Below, piece after piece: positions 35,718 to 46,308 of a stretch of DNA of 64,000 nt. Each line of letters begins with the position of its first letter. Position 1 is the stretch's first letter. The DNA is from Lingula anatina (lineage: Eukaryota; Brachiopoda; Lingulata; Lingulida; Lingulidae). A program made the position numbers and the translations under genes. The DNA is taken from assembly GCF_001039355.2 (NCBI RefSeq), contig NW_019774736.1:525307-589306 (forward strand), written 5' to 3'. A model generated the notes under the pieces. It saw nothing but the letters and a program-made list of their open reading frames with translations. It was not told where the DNA came from and made no database searches.

Positions 35718-36598
35718 AAAAGTGAATGCTGTCACAGATTTGGTCCTTTTTATCTTTAAAAGTGAATGTAGGATGTAGTAGAAACAAAAAGCATAGAGAA
35801 CATTTTCTTTTTTGAAACTTTCAAAAATAATTTGTACCGAGAATACATACCAATCTACACCGATCATAAAACGATTAAAATGAAGACTAGAAATCCTGAA
35901 ATCAGGCATAATCCTGAAAACTTCACCCATGTTCAATAATGCGAAATCAATATTTTCATGAAACTTCAAACTGATCTAAACGAAAGAACAACTTAGTGAC
36001 TGAGAAAACATTGAAATGGAATGTGGGGATGTCGAAACAGTGAAGATATGGATAAAACATCTTTAAAATAATAAAAAACATTCGCAACAAGTTCTAGCTT
36101 TAGACTGTTTTCTACCCTGTGTCATGTCAACTCTCCGCTACTTTCATATCAAGTTCCACTGCTCTTTATCCATTGATTTACAGATCAATATTGTTTTAGG
36201 TTACGAAAACAACAATAACATGAGCATGATTCACAATAAATCGGTTCAAGTGGAATTTAAAGAAACATAATTAGCTCCATAGTTTGATTTCAGGTAGGTA
36301 AATTATTGAAGTAATAAAAAAATAATGTCTTTATTTCCTTATAGCTCCTTTTTCAGAAACACCTGTTATTCAACAGCCTGTGTATGATAAACGCAGTCAC
36401 GGATGACGAGTACTTGTTTCCGTTATCAATTTATTGATGTCTATCAGTTGTCAGTTCCTTTTCGCGAATGTTTTAAAAGTTCATACCAAATTGGAGATCG
36501 ATGTCACTTTCACTGATGTCTTAATTTCCGGACAATTTCCACAGACTCACTGAAAAATAATTGTTTAGCGTCGCAAGACACGCCTAGGACGAGGTACT

Positions 36599-36697
36599 TT
36601 CGCCGAAATAGCGGGAATGTCCCAGAAAAAGTTGATGATCTAGATGATACAGTTGGCAACTTTTACCCTCAAGACATCACCAAGGTTTGCTATATAA
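36599..36697 (+). promoter_or_regulatory. Promoter of cytokine-like gene 2 with STAT-type site, kappaB-like palindrome and TATA box
   Basis: TATATAA at 36691-36697 predicts transcription start near 36720 and a 5' UTR of about 70 nt without an upstream ATG. TTCGCCGAA at 36599-36607 is an exact TTCN3GAA STAT consensus. GGGAATGTCCC at 36613-36623 is a kappaB-like palindrome, one mismatch from the strict consensus. The three lie within 100 bp. Regulation by NF-kappaB and STAT is inferred from motifs only. Confidence 0.55.
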
Positions 36698-36789
36698 GGT
36701 AGGTTTAACAAGGAATCGACGAACATTATCTTTTACACTGACAACTCAATTGCCGTTTTAAATATCGAACAGGACTACATTTTAAGAAT

Positions 36790-39313
36790 ATGTGTAGACA
36801 AGGTGAGTGCGCATTTTTTTATAATTTTTGTTTCGAGCAAAAATAATCGGCCATATCTGCCAGAGAGCCGTATGGACTACTATATTCCCTTAATGCAAGT
36901 TATAAAGCACGTTCTACCATTCAATTTTATTAAATAAAGTGCATAGTATGGTTTACCATTTTATTGATTTATTTTATACACAGTTGGGTGCACCGGCATC
37001 CATATAGCCCATTTCAACCATCATTTTGGACTTATAAAACCATTTTTTTATATATTTTATAGCAGTTTTATGTTTTAATTCAATGATTATCAATTACTTA
37101 TCTTTTGCTATTGACAAGGAAATTCAGACTTTACCATCGGTTCGAAAAGGTCTTTTTTACTTGATAGCTACTCCACCCCACAATTACTTTCAATTTATTA
37201 TCATTATTTACTCTTTAAGGGCGTTTCAATATTCATGGATAGTTGAAGTACTCTTTGGGACACACTCTTATAATCATTTTACATAGTAAGCGTAACAAAT
37301 GTGACAACTTTTCTGTGACTGCCTTTAACACAACACTGTAACGCACCAGTTGTCTCATAATGACTTTTGCACCTGCTAAGGATCGAAATGTCTGCTTTTA
37401 AATATTTAAAAATAAACATGAGAAAAAAAAAAACAAAGAATTACATCAGTTGAGATCCTGGACTATTTTGAGAAAATTTGCATACCACGTTCATTTTGTT
37501 TCATTTTTGGCTCATTATATATTCCGAGCACATTCCCCGTCCTACCGGGCAAATAAATTGCGCTTTGTTCAGCACCTTCGAGACCGATTCGAGAGCAGTT
37601 TTATTAATCAGCACCGTTTATAATAAAAAAAAAATTACAGGTTTAATCACATCAGAAAATAATCATGCCATTCACAATCTTGCGTTGATACCAGTGGACT
37701 GGTGTGGTTTTACTCTTAGTTGGTTTAAGTAGCATTTTTGTCACTCCCCCTTTTCTTTCACATTCCCATTTCATTTTTCTACCTCACTTTAAAAAGGTAT
37801 GCACTCTTTGCACTTTGATATTTTGGTCCACTTCTCCTTCTTTATTGACACCGTGAGGCGCTGCTACATATGTTTATACATCACTGGCTTTTTTGAATTT
37901 GGCGTATACATAATTCATTATAATCATTATCATATTTTAACACACACATGGTAAGTTACCATGTCGCCAAACAGCGTAAGATCACAGAATGCAGCAATAA
38001 GGTACGTCTGTGTACTTGCGGTTTTTAAGTATAACGCGGAGGGCATTCTAAGTTTATTTCTCCGCATAGTTTAAGTGTAATTTACCGTCCACTATTGTGT
38101 CAATGATATCTACGCTTTACAGGTGGCTGCACGTTCCTTGGCGTATTCATACTTATGCTTTACTTCCTCGTCTGCCGAGGAAGGGAACACTCTCCAAAGC
38201 CAGTGTGTGCCACTCTTGCCTGCTCCATTACTCGTGTGATAGAAGTTGACTTCTCCAACCCTTGTGGCCGTGAGTATAACAACAGACTTAATTTTTATAT
38301 GTATGTATTATTAAATCTTTGCATGCATTGTGAAGGACGGACTTGAGGTAAACTGTGTCGTGAACGTGTAAATAGAGATTTGAGTTGTCGCTCTGTGCAT
38401 TTTCTCAATGTTATGAAAAATGTTTAGGGTCACCGTAATGTTTTTGAAATTGGCAATCTCTCTGCGAATTATCTTAACTCGAATTTAATATCTTAACACC
38501 TTGACATGACCAGTAATCCCCGTTTTATGGCCTATAGCCTTTCCTAAAAGCTTATCATAGGGGTAATAAGGATGCGAAAAACACTGAGAAACAAACATGA
38601 TTTTACTTTATAACGGACCCTGGCAGTAATTGAAACCACATTGTGTAGGTATGGTAAACGGCATTTTTTCAAAATAAATACCAACTTGCATTGAAATCAT
38701 TGTTATATTTAGTTAGCAATTCATATAGATTATAGTGTGACAAGTACAAGCTGTAAAATGTTATGTTAGCAACTCCTGAGTAGATTAAGATCTTTGTTGG
38801 ATTTTGTCCTTTTTGCCCCCCCCCCCCAGACGCACTATCTAAGCATACGATGTTTGGGGGGGGGGGGGGGNNNNNNNNNNNNNNNNNNNNNNNNNNNNNN
38901 NNNNNNNNNNNNNNNNNNNNNNNNNNNNNNNNNNNNNNNNNNNNNNNNNNNNNNNNNNNNNNNNNNNNNNNNNNNNNNNNNNNNNNNNNNNNNNNNNNNN
39001 NNNNNNNNNNNNNNNNNNNNNNNNNNNNNNNNNNNNNNNNNNNNNNNNNNNNNNNNNNNNNNNNNNNNNNNNNNNNNNNNNNNNNNNNNNNNNNNNNNNN
39101 NNNNNNNNNNNNNNNNNNNNNNNNNNNNNNNNNNNNNNNNNNNNNNNNNNNNNNNNNNNNNNNNNNNNNNNNNNNNNNNNNNNNNNNNNNNNNNNNNNNN
39201 NNNNNNNNNNNNNNNNNNNNNNNNNNNNNNNNNNNNNNNNNNNNNNNNNGGGGGGGGGGGGTCGGCTTCGCATCCGTGCCCTCCCTTCAAATGACCCTGG
39301 ATCCACCCCTGTG

Positions 39314-39360
<47 letters not shown>

Positions 39361-40707
39361 CGAGAGCGAGCCAACGTAAACACACACGATATTAAACACA
39401 TTTTATCGTTAGACGCATTTCTGATTACATTTGATATGCAAAGATCTATTTTTTTCAGTTTCACCGTGCAAAAGCAACAGATCTACTCCAAAACCGAAAT
39501 ACCTTGAGAACTTTATTATCGACTTGGGAAAAGCGCGTACCCGGGCAGAGAAACTGTACGGTTTTTATGTAAGAGGAATTTGTATTTTTAAATATTTTAA
39601 ACAGAAAAAAAAACGAATGCAGAGTTATAGAATTTTTGTTTTAAAAATGTATTTCGAAAATTTCGATAAAGAGATGTTGCATAATATTATATATTATTTC
39701 ACGAAGTGATACGATTTTATATGCTATGATATCATTTTTAAAATTGTAGCGTGGAAATCTGGGTAACATTATAGCTGACCGTCGACTCACTCGGAATCCC
39801 AAAAACGATGTTAGATTGAACTGTGAATCATGGACCCGGGAAACGTTCGGTACTATCAATGGCGCTGACGTCCATCTGAACGGGGAAACGGTACGCTTCT
39901 TTTGTTTGGAAAAATAAAGAAAGGGGAGGATCATTTAAGTAAGAATTATAAAAATGAAAATACACTGTGGACAAACGTTGCTTTATGGAAAAAATAGGCG
40001 ACACACATTTGTCCACTATTAATGTACTTAATCATCTGACAGACTGTTGGTGTGAATATACTGCAAATCACTACTCCGAATAACTCCATGTTATTATAGG
40101 TCATAGATCATTTGAATCAAAACAAATAAAAAAAGGAAAACCTGCTGTAACAGCAGTTATCTATATTCTGAAACCTGGCACCGACATTTTTGCTTTTCTT
40201 TGAAAGAAATATAAACCAATGTTAATGGCATAGTTAGCACACTTAATATTCATATGTATCAACCACTTTGCCCCTTTACCCGTTACATTGTCACTAACTT
40301 ACTTCTTTTTACGATTTCAGCTGAAAATCATCCATCATGCTCTGTTGAATTTCACATATCACGTAAGTGACGTTTACAGGAATGCAATTCAAAATAAGTA
40401 CTGCCAACCTGGAGACAATGAAGCGCGTGATATACAGGAATTTCAGGAAAATAATATGCTTCCAATCTTGTGTACTATCGACGTAATGAAACGTCATCTT
40501 CAGATATGCCTTGATTCCGAGATACACGCTCAGGTCAAATCAGCACAGTGGGACAGATGTACAGAGACCAAACACCAAAGGAATGTCTACGGTTTGGAAG
40601 TATTTTATCACGGAAAGTGTCTTCTGTCGTTCCTTTGGGAATCGTTCAACGCTGCCATTTCGAAGCGACCTGACGGAAATACTTATTTTCTGGACTTTGG
40701 CAACTGA
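36790..40707 (+). CDS. Secreted four-helix class I cytokine-like protein, copy 2 (LIF/CNTF/CLCF1 type)
   Basis: Exons are 36790-36802, 38123-38269, 39459-39568, 39750-39890 and 40321-40707, giving 798 nt (265 residues). Exon 1 encodes MCRQ plus one base. Exon 2 completes a strong signal peptide (CTFLGVFILMLYFLVCRG), then a cysteine-containing leader with an added phase-1 intron that copy 1 lacks. Helix A is about 67-90, with a phase-0 intron right after YGFY. The A-B loop carries Trp118 (CESWTRETF). Helices B (138-160), C (about 173-201) and D (224-252) share the last exon. Helix D begins VYGLEVF, which resembles the GLxV start of helix D in CNTF and cardiotrophin-1, and contains VFYHGKCLLSFL. 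The Phe/Lys pair that binds LIFR in vertebrate members is not evident. The assembly gap lies inside intron 2, so an undetected exon there cannot be excluded, although the phases already join cleanly. Confidence 0.72.
38871..39249. other. Assembly gap (379 N)
   Basis: Unknown bases flanked on both sides by G runs, inside intron 2 of cytokine-like gene 2. Open frames running through the N stretch are artefacts. Confidence 0.99.
39249..39312. repeat. GTGGATCCAGG / poly-G repeat, copy 2 (reverse), bordering the gap
   Basis: Reading on the minus strand: CAGGGGTGGATCCAGG, then GTCATTTGAAGG and a C run entering the gap. Its other end is probably the G run at 38856-38870. Confidence 0.5.
39311..39371. 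repeat. TA-GA compound microsatellite
   Basis: A TA run followed directly by a GA run, right of the assembly gap in intron 2 of cytokine-like gene 2. Confidence 0.9.
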
Positions 40708-40726
40708 GGCTTGGCCACTAACTTGT

Positions 40727-40753
40727 CGCATGTCTTCATTTTGAAGACATGCG
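40727..40753 (+). promoter_or_regulatory. 3' UTR stem-loop of cytokine-like gene 2
   Basis: CGCATGTCTTCA (40727-40738) and TGAAGACATGCG (40742-40753) pair perfectly over 12 bp around a TTT loop, about 20 nt after the stop codon. The position in a short-lived-mRNA class of gene suggests a post-transcriptional element. It has no recognised family match; the Roquin CDE loop consensus is not met. Confidence 0.5.
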
Positions 40754-41124
40754 TTATATTTTTGAATCTCACATTAATTTTGCCATTAACTCCATCGTGA
40801 TACTGACAGTTTGTCTGTGAAGACTAAAAATGCAAATTCGGTGTTATAATTATTAGATTGAGCGTCAGTTTGTGATTGTAATTATGTGCTAAAACCAGTC
40901 AGTCTGTAAGAGTCCAGATTTTGTCTTTGGAAAGTGAACTTATTGTGAGATGCATTTATTTTCATTATAGAAAATACTTTTTCTGTGATTAGCAGTGATA
41001 TACACAAATTGTTTTTATTCCAGTTGTTTTTTGAAGAATACTCCATATTGATCAAACGACAATTTTGTACGTTTTATATGACCTTTTACACAATCCGTTT
41101 TTGCTACTATTTGCATGGGTTTTA

Positions 41125-41130
41125 AATAAA
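41125..41130 (+). terminator. Polyadenylation signal of cytokine-like gene 2
   Basis: AATAAA in TTTTAAATAAATATAG, about 420 nt after the stop codon. One ATTTA lies upstream at 40954. Confidence 0.55.
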
Positions 41131-42885
41131 TATAGTTTTATTCACAGCAATGAGTTTCTTTATTTTCCATCCGTCCTCCAGCACTTACATTAGGAAATAC
41201 TCTGGCATTTTATTCACCAGCTTACCATGTAGTCTCCGTTGAAAATTTATAGTGCATGCAAGTTTCATCGGAAACGTGTAGTTATAAACTGTACCTGTAA
41301 ACCAGAAAAATCCGTTGTCAATTTATTCCTTAGAGGTGTTTTAACATTCTCACTGTTTTTAGTCGTATTCACATCACATATGAATGCATTTGAAAGGGGT
41401 TCAGAGAGACTGTTCAAGCGTGCATCCTTTCAGCAAGAGGTCCCATAGTTCACGGGCATTTACGGCAATTAGTGTGTAAAAAGTACAAATGCCTTCGAGT
41501 TGGCTAAGTGTGTGAGATGTTGACATTACTGACAAGGAATAATTGCCGACAGACACAAAGTGGTGCCGAAATGTTGCAAGGAATTACGTGTTACCAAACA
41601 ACAAACTGATGGACACCCATGAATTTCAACTTTGTTTTATCGGGTACCAAGCAAATTCAAAATCCAAAGATCCCATGATCTTCTTTATAAAAGGTCTGTT
41701 CAATTACTGATCAAAACATTTTGTCATTTACCACATTAAAAAAAAAAAAAAAACATAACAATTGCAGAAAATATTAACTTATCTAAAACTAGTATTGCTT
41801 GGCTCGAATCAAATATCGCAGCTGTACAGAATGTCACAGGATTTTCTATGCCTTTGAATAAAATGAAATCACCAAACAGAATGGAAATAAGAAGAATACA
41901 TCTGCATGATGTTTGATATCTAATTACCTACATCACGAAAGTTGTCATTGAGCACAATGGATCCTTGCATGATTGCCTCAACATAGAGCATATTAATAAC
42001 ATAAAATTGAATAATTAAAAAAATTACAATTGATAACTCGAGGCAGTCGACGACTCGTGATGTATTTAGGGTTTTAGTTATGAAATAGGTTTTTAATTGA
42101 CCTCGGTACGTATGTATGTTATTATCTAGCTTCTTTTTTTTTCACAGCATTTAACAGTGGTGGCTTTCAGTAAATATAACTGCAGCCTCGAGGCGGTGAA
42201 GATTCGTGATGTGTTTGTGTCACACCCTCGATTATCTTGGGTTTTAATCATAAAACAAGTTTTTAATTAAGCTCCGTTTATAAATGTGCATTAATATTTG
42301 GCTTCTTCCTTCCTCTCAGTATTCAACAGATGCCAGCTTTAAAGTAAATATAGGAGTAGGCCTATGTTGCTATTGTAGCTTGCCTATAAAAGCGTGTTTT
42401 ATACCTCCTATTCGGATGTAGAGAGATAGTAAAGTCGGACAGAAAAATATTGAAAGCGTTTGTGAGCTATTCTGCTTACCAGGCACTTTTGTTTTCCGTC
42501 CACCAAGCTGAAAAATTAGATAAATACGCCCATTGTTTTGTTTAGAATTAAAGGGGTTTTTGTGACTGAATTTCATCGAAATACGTAACTTATAAATACA
42601 ACAATATGCTTCTGCGTCTCAAGTCCTTTGATAATGAAAAGATAATTGGTCAAATTTTTTCAAATATCAGGACCGCTATCAAAATTTGTTTTTATGGAAT
42701 ACAATTCGCCTATAATTTGACTCATAACTTCTTTGATTTTGCGTTCACCTAAGTGCGTTTCATGGACGCAGTTCTTAAGGCAAACATGCCACGCACGATA
42801 GAGTTAGAGTGCAGATTCGGTGAACATATATATACATATTTACATTTTACAAATATATAACTGTTTGGGTACAATTCACACCAGT
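41131..42885. other. Spacer between cytokine-like gene 2 and the MAM gene
   Basis: The two genes converge here. It contains the tandem duplication at 42036-42355 and presumably the MAM gene 3' UTR. No other gene is seen. Confidence 0.5.
42036..42355. repeat. Tandem duplication of about 150 bp
   Basis: 42036-42183 and 42186-42355 share CTCGAGGC.GT...CGTGATGT, GGGTTTTA.T.AT, GTTTTTAATT and GCTTC, in order. They lie between cytokine-like gene 2 and the MAM gene. Confidence 0.5.
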
Positions 42886-45800
42886 TTAAACAATGGTATA
42901 TTCATTTTCCGGTCTTGCATCTTTCGTATCACAGGCATCTCCGTCGCATTTGTTGTCAAAGCCTGTCGCGCAATCGGTGAGGTCAAGATACAATGTTGGT
43001 GGTTCTCTCTGTCTCCTTCTCCACCGCAACACCGCGAGAACTACACATATGCCTATCAGTAAAGCTGCTCCACCAGCCCCGGTGCCGATATAAACGGCTG
43101 TCTGACTGTCGGCTATTGTTTGACGCTGTTGCTTTAGTTCAGTTTCGTTTTCCTCTTCACTCTGTGTTGGAGGAAAGGTCTCTGGCTGCAAACTACTTGT
43201 CAGTGGTACAGACAGGTCAGTACTTGCAGCCACTCTCAAAGTTATTGGTGCTTTCGGTAAACTAGATGTTTTGGGTGATCGATAGTGATCATTTATTGTT
43301 TGACTATCAGTTGAAGTCTTGCGATCCTGCACAAAAGATGTCCCTCTTCGTGTTGTCAGCTTAATCCAAAGCGTCTGGGTAACGCCAGAAGAGTTGAACG
43401 TAGCTGATGTTGACGAAGATGTCGATTTTGATATTTTTGTAGGTCCATCAGTATTGGATAGAGTGGATACATTGGTAGTTGAAGAATTTAGTGAAGAAAA
43501 ATTTCGGTTGGTGAGTCTGGTTGAAGGTTGCGTTGTAGGTGTGGATTCATGAATAGAAAAAGTAGGGGTGGTAGTTATGACTGAGGGAGTAGGGGTAGAA
43601 TTGGGGGTGGCAGTTATGACTGAGGGAGTAGGGGTAGAATNGTGGATGTGGTTGTAATGGCTGAAGGAGTAGGGGTAGAAGAGGCGATTGATAAGGTAGG
43701 TGAAGTATTAGAAGTTGACAGTCTAGACGTAGACATGGTAGTTGACGAAGTGGGTATATTGCTGGATGTTGACTGGCTGTATGATGTAGTAGTTGGGTAG
43801 TTGGTCGTTTTCTTAGAGCCTGACGACGAAGAATGAGTTGCCGGTTTAGCCGTTGTTATTGGTGTCCTGGTAAGTTTGGTAGAAGGCGATGTTTTATATA
43901 ACATTGATGTTATGCTGATGTTAACGGCTGAAGTTACAGGATGTGTTGATCTTGTTGCGGCGTGACTTGTACTTTTCGAATCTGAAATAAAGATGTTTAT
44001 GTTTACAATGACTATTTTACTCCTTTATGTAACTGTCGGTCAAGTTTTGCTTTTGACCAGAATAATACTTGAAATTTGACTTGTTCCCACCGTCCCTTAC
44101 AAAGGGTTTTTTAATTTACTGAATAGAACTTTTATGTCGTTAGTTTGACGACCATGCACCAACATGCCAGTAAACAAGAGCCAAAGATTACCTTGGCAAC
44201 CCTGTATTACAACATCATCCAAAGACGCTGCTGCCTTGCCGTATGCCTTCTTCAAAACGGTTGCTCGAAATATGACCTTTAAAGAAAGAAATTTCGGTTA
44301 ACAAAGTATTCATTACATCTAACAAATGTATCATTAGACGCAATTGCAAGTTATGACACTGTGCAAAATCTCTTTTTCTGATTTTGATGCACGCAATGAG
44401 TCTTACCTTGAAATCTCCTTTTCTAGCAATATTTGCTAAGTCGATATTTCCGGAATCTAACCAATCGGTTATGATTAGACTACTATTCCGTTTCCATAAG
44501 AGGGCGCTCTGACCTTGTACCCTTACTTCTAGTGATAAGTAATCTTCGTAAAAAGTGTACAAGTAGTACAGAAAGCTAATAGAACAGATTCCGTAAGACT
44601 GTGGGATAACCACTGAAGTGAGGGTGGTGGAGAGGCCTTCTCTGGCTAATTGAGCGTTGAGGTACAAGAAGGGACTCTGTATGGTCTTTGGAGGCGTACC
44701 TGAAAAGAGTTAAAATAAGATTTGTCCGTTTTTTTGTGTAGTTATATTATCTATCTATGTCTACCATGTATCTACAGTTTTTTATTATCTCCGCCAAGGA
44801 GGTTATGTTTCCACCCCTGTTTGTTTGTTTGTTTGTCATCAACATAACTCAAAAAGTTATGGATGAATTTCGATGGAATTTTCAGGGTAGGTCAGAAATG
44901 GGTTAACTATAAAGTGATTAGTTTTTAGTGGTGACCCCGGTCAATAATCAATCAATAATCAAAAATAAAAAAACTAAGTTATGGACCGATTTTGATGAAA
45001 TTTTCAGGAACTGTCAGAATTGGGCCAAGGAACAGATGATTAGTTTTTGGTGGTGATCCGGATCAATAATCAAAAATCAAAAATATCGAAAATTTAGGAG
45101 TGAAGCCATTGGATGGAGACTTTGCTGCCTTGGCGGAGGTCTGCGCTCTCTGAGTGCTTTTCTAGTTTCCCTGTATTTATTGTCGATTATTGACAGTATG
45201 AGACTCACTTTGAAAATTGTCTCCAGGTTTTACTGCCTTCCATTCAAAACTGCTGTCAGCGGCATCAATGGTATAACCGCATATCATGACGTCATCGAAA
45301 TTGCAGCTGCCCGGGCTAAGAGTAATTACCTCTGTGTATTAAAAAAAGAGTTCATGCATTTACTTACTAACACCGATATTATATAATATGTTATCCAACA
45401 CACGATGATTTATTAAATATTTTATTTAAAATCACTTGTTATGCCTGTGTTTAGCAAGCTTTCACTCTGACTGAAAATTATCTATTTCTATCAAAACTTC
45501 ATCAGCCCTGAAATCTGAAAATGTTGATTTCTTGATCTTTCATTACCTCAGATGGGTGAGGTTACGACTATAAACAAAAGCATTGTATTGTGCTTATTGT
45601 ATTAAAGCTACCAGTTCTACGGAAAAGGGCAACGAAAACTGAGAAGCATTAAATAGAAAAAATATACGGATTCATGTTAATATGGTAAGCCAAGTTACGT
45701 TCTTCGACTTAAACTGCAAACAACTGAAAAATGGCCCAGATTTAATCGTATACCGATAACATTAATGTTAAATCCTCGTGCAAGTTGTTTCTGTAGTACA

Positions 45801-46308
45801 TTATGTTTTAACGACGTAAACATACCTGTTAGTGCGTGGAATGAAATTAGTGACACCCAGGCGATCCATTGTAAGTTATATTCCATGCTTCTTGTAAAAC
45901 CGTCTAAAACTTCTAAAATGTTTAACAGAGTGTCCTTGCACTTAGAGATAGAAGTATTGTCGACACGGATCACCCAGTTATTGTGGACAAGAAAGTTAAT
46001 CATTGCTAAGCTGATTCCCCTGTGTACAAGATACCGAGTACTTGATAGCGGTCTGTGCGATATCTTCTTCCGATGAATTGGATATTGAAATGTTGAGTTA
46101 AATATTGTGCATGTATTCCTAAACGATATTAAATCAGACCAGATAAATTGAACGATAAGGAATACAATAGCAAACGACAAAGTAAGTCAAATACTCATCT
46201 AAGTAATGATTCTAAAATTAATTCTTGGTTAGCTAGAATAAAACGTAACTGACCTGGTCTTCCAGATAGTAATGAAATCAAGATAGCAAATCGCACCAAA
46301 AATGTCAC
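42886..46308 (-). CDS. MAM-domain, mucin-like, single-pass membrane protein (five exons)
   Basis: Minus-strand exons are 46254-46308, 45209-45331, 44407-44699, 44192-44276 and 42886-43981, encoding about 550 residues. The first exon reads as a signal peptide (TFLVRFAILISLLSG), but its first codon is GTG where ATG would be expected. One MAM domain follows (about residues 28-184): CNFDD at its start, ISFLYYLYTFYEDYLSLEV and LLWKRN in the core, ASLDDVVIQGC at its end. The last exon gives a Ser/Thr/Pro-rich stalk of more than 200 residues with a short tandem repeat around STPTPSVITT, a glycine-rich membrane helix (IGTGAGGAALLIGICVVLAV) and a 46-residue tail starting RWRRR. The tail has TLYLDL and ends NEYTIV, a possible class I PDZ ligand. 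MAM domains mediate adhesion or receptor dimerisation. A single N at 43641 breaks the frame inside the repeat and probably marks an unresolved assembly position. Confidence 0.82.
43556..43680 (-). repeat. Coding minisatellite in the mucin-like stalk
   Basis: About three imperfect units of roughly 40 bp encode Ser-Thr-Pro-Thr-Pro-Ser-rich repeats. The single N at 43641 lies in the unit and shifts the apparent frame by one base. Confidence 0.7.
44789..45165. mobile_element. Non-autonomous element with CTCCGCCAAGG terminal inverted repeats
   Basis: CTCCGCCAAGG at 44789-44799 is mirrored by CCTTGGCGGAG at 45128-45138. Between them a unit of about 120 bp (AAGTTATGGA... GATTAGTTTT...GGTGGTGATCC) occurs twice in tandem. 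I recognise this as a type widespread in aquatic animal genomes but do not name a family. It lies in the MAM gene intron between exons 2 and 3. Confidence 0.6.

Larger units (their letters stand above)
26950..36598. other. 9.6-kb spacer between the two cytokine-like genes
   Basis: AT-rich sequence holding duplicated blocks, a poly-A run, the SAP-like frame, the direct repeat pair, the possible orphan helix-A exon and a GA microsatellite. Elsewhere I see nothing I can support. Confidence 0.5.

Noticed and set aside
35414-35969. Two overlapping minus-strand frames of about 100 codons with Ser-Leu repeats
   Set aside because: Both run through the GA microsatellite, which stays open in all frames.
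37478-37732. 84-codon frame inside intron 1 of cytokine-like gene 2
   Set aside because: Without it the exon 1 and exon 2 phases join directly into a clean signal peptide, and the frame has no supporting splice sites.
37961-38003. Alternative first exon for cytokine-like gene 2 starting at the ATG near 37961
   Set aside because: It ends in phase 2 at its best donor, which gives a premature stop when joined to 38123; the ATG at 36790 joins in the correct phase.
38794-39464. Long open frames of 160-209 codons across the gap
   Set aside because: They consist of N codons translated as X, flanked by G runs and simple repeats.
43319-43552. Plus-strand frames at 42893-43552
   Set aside because: They are antisense shadows of the Ser/Thr-rich exon of the MAM gene.
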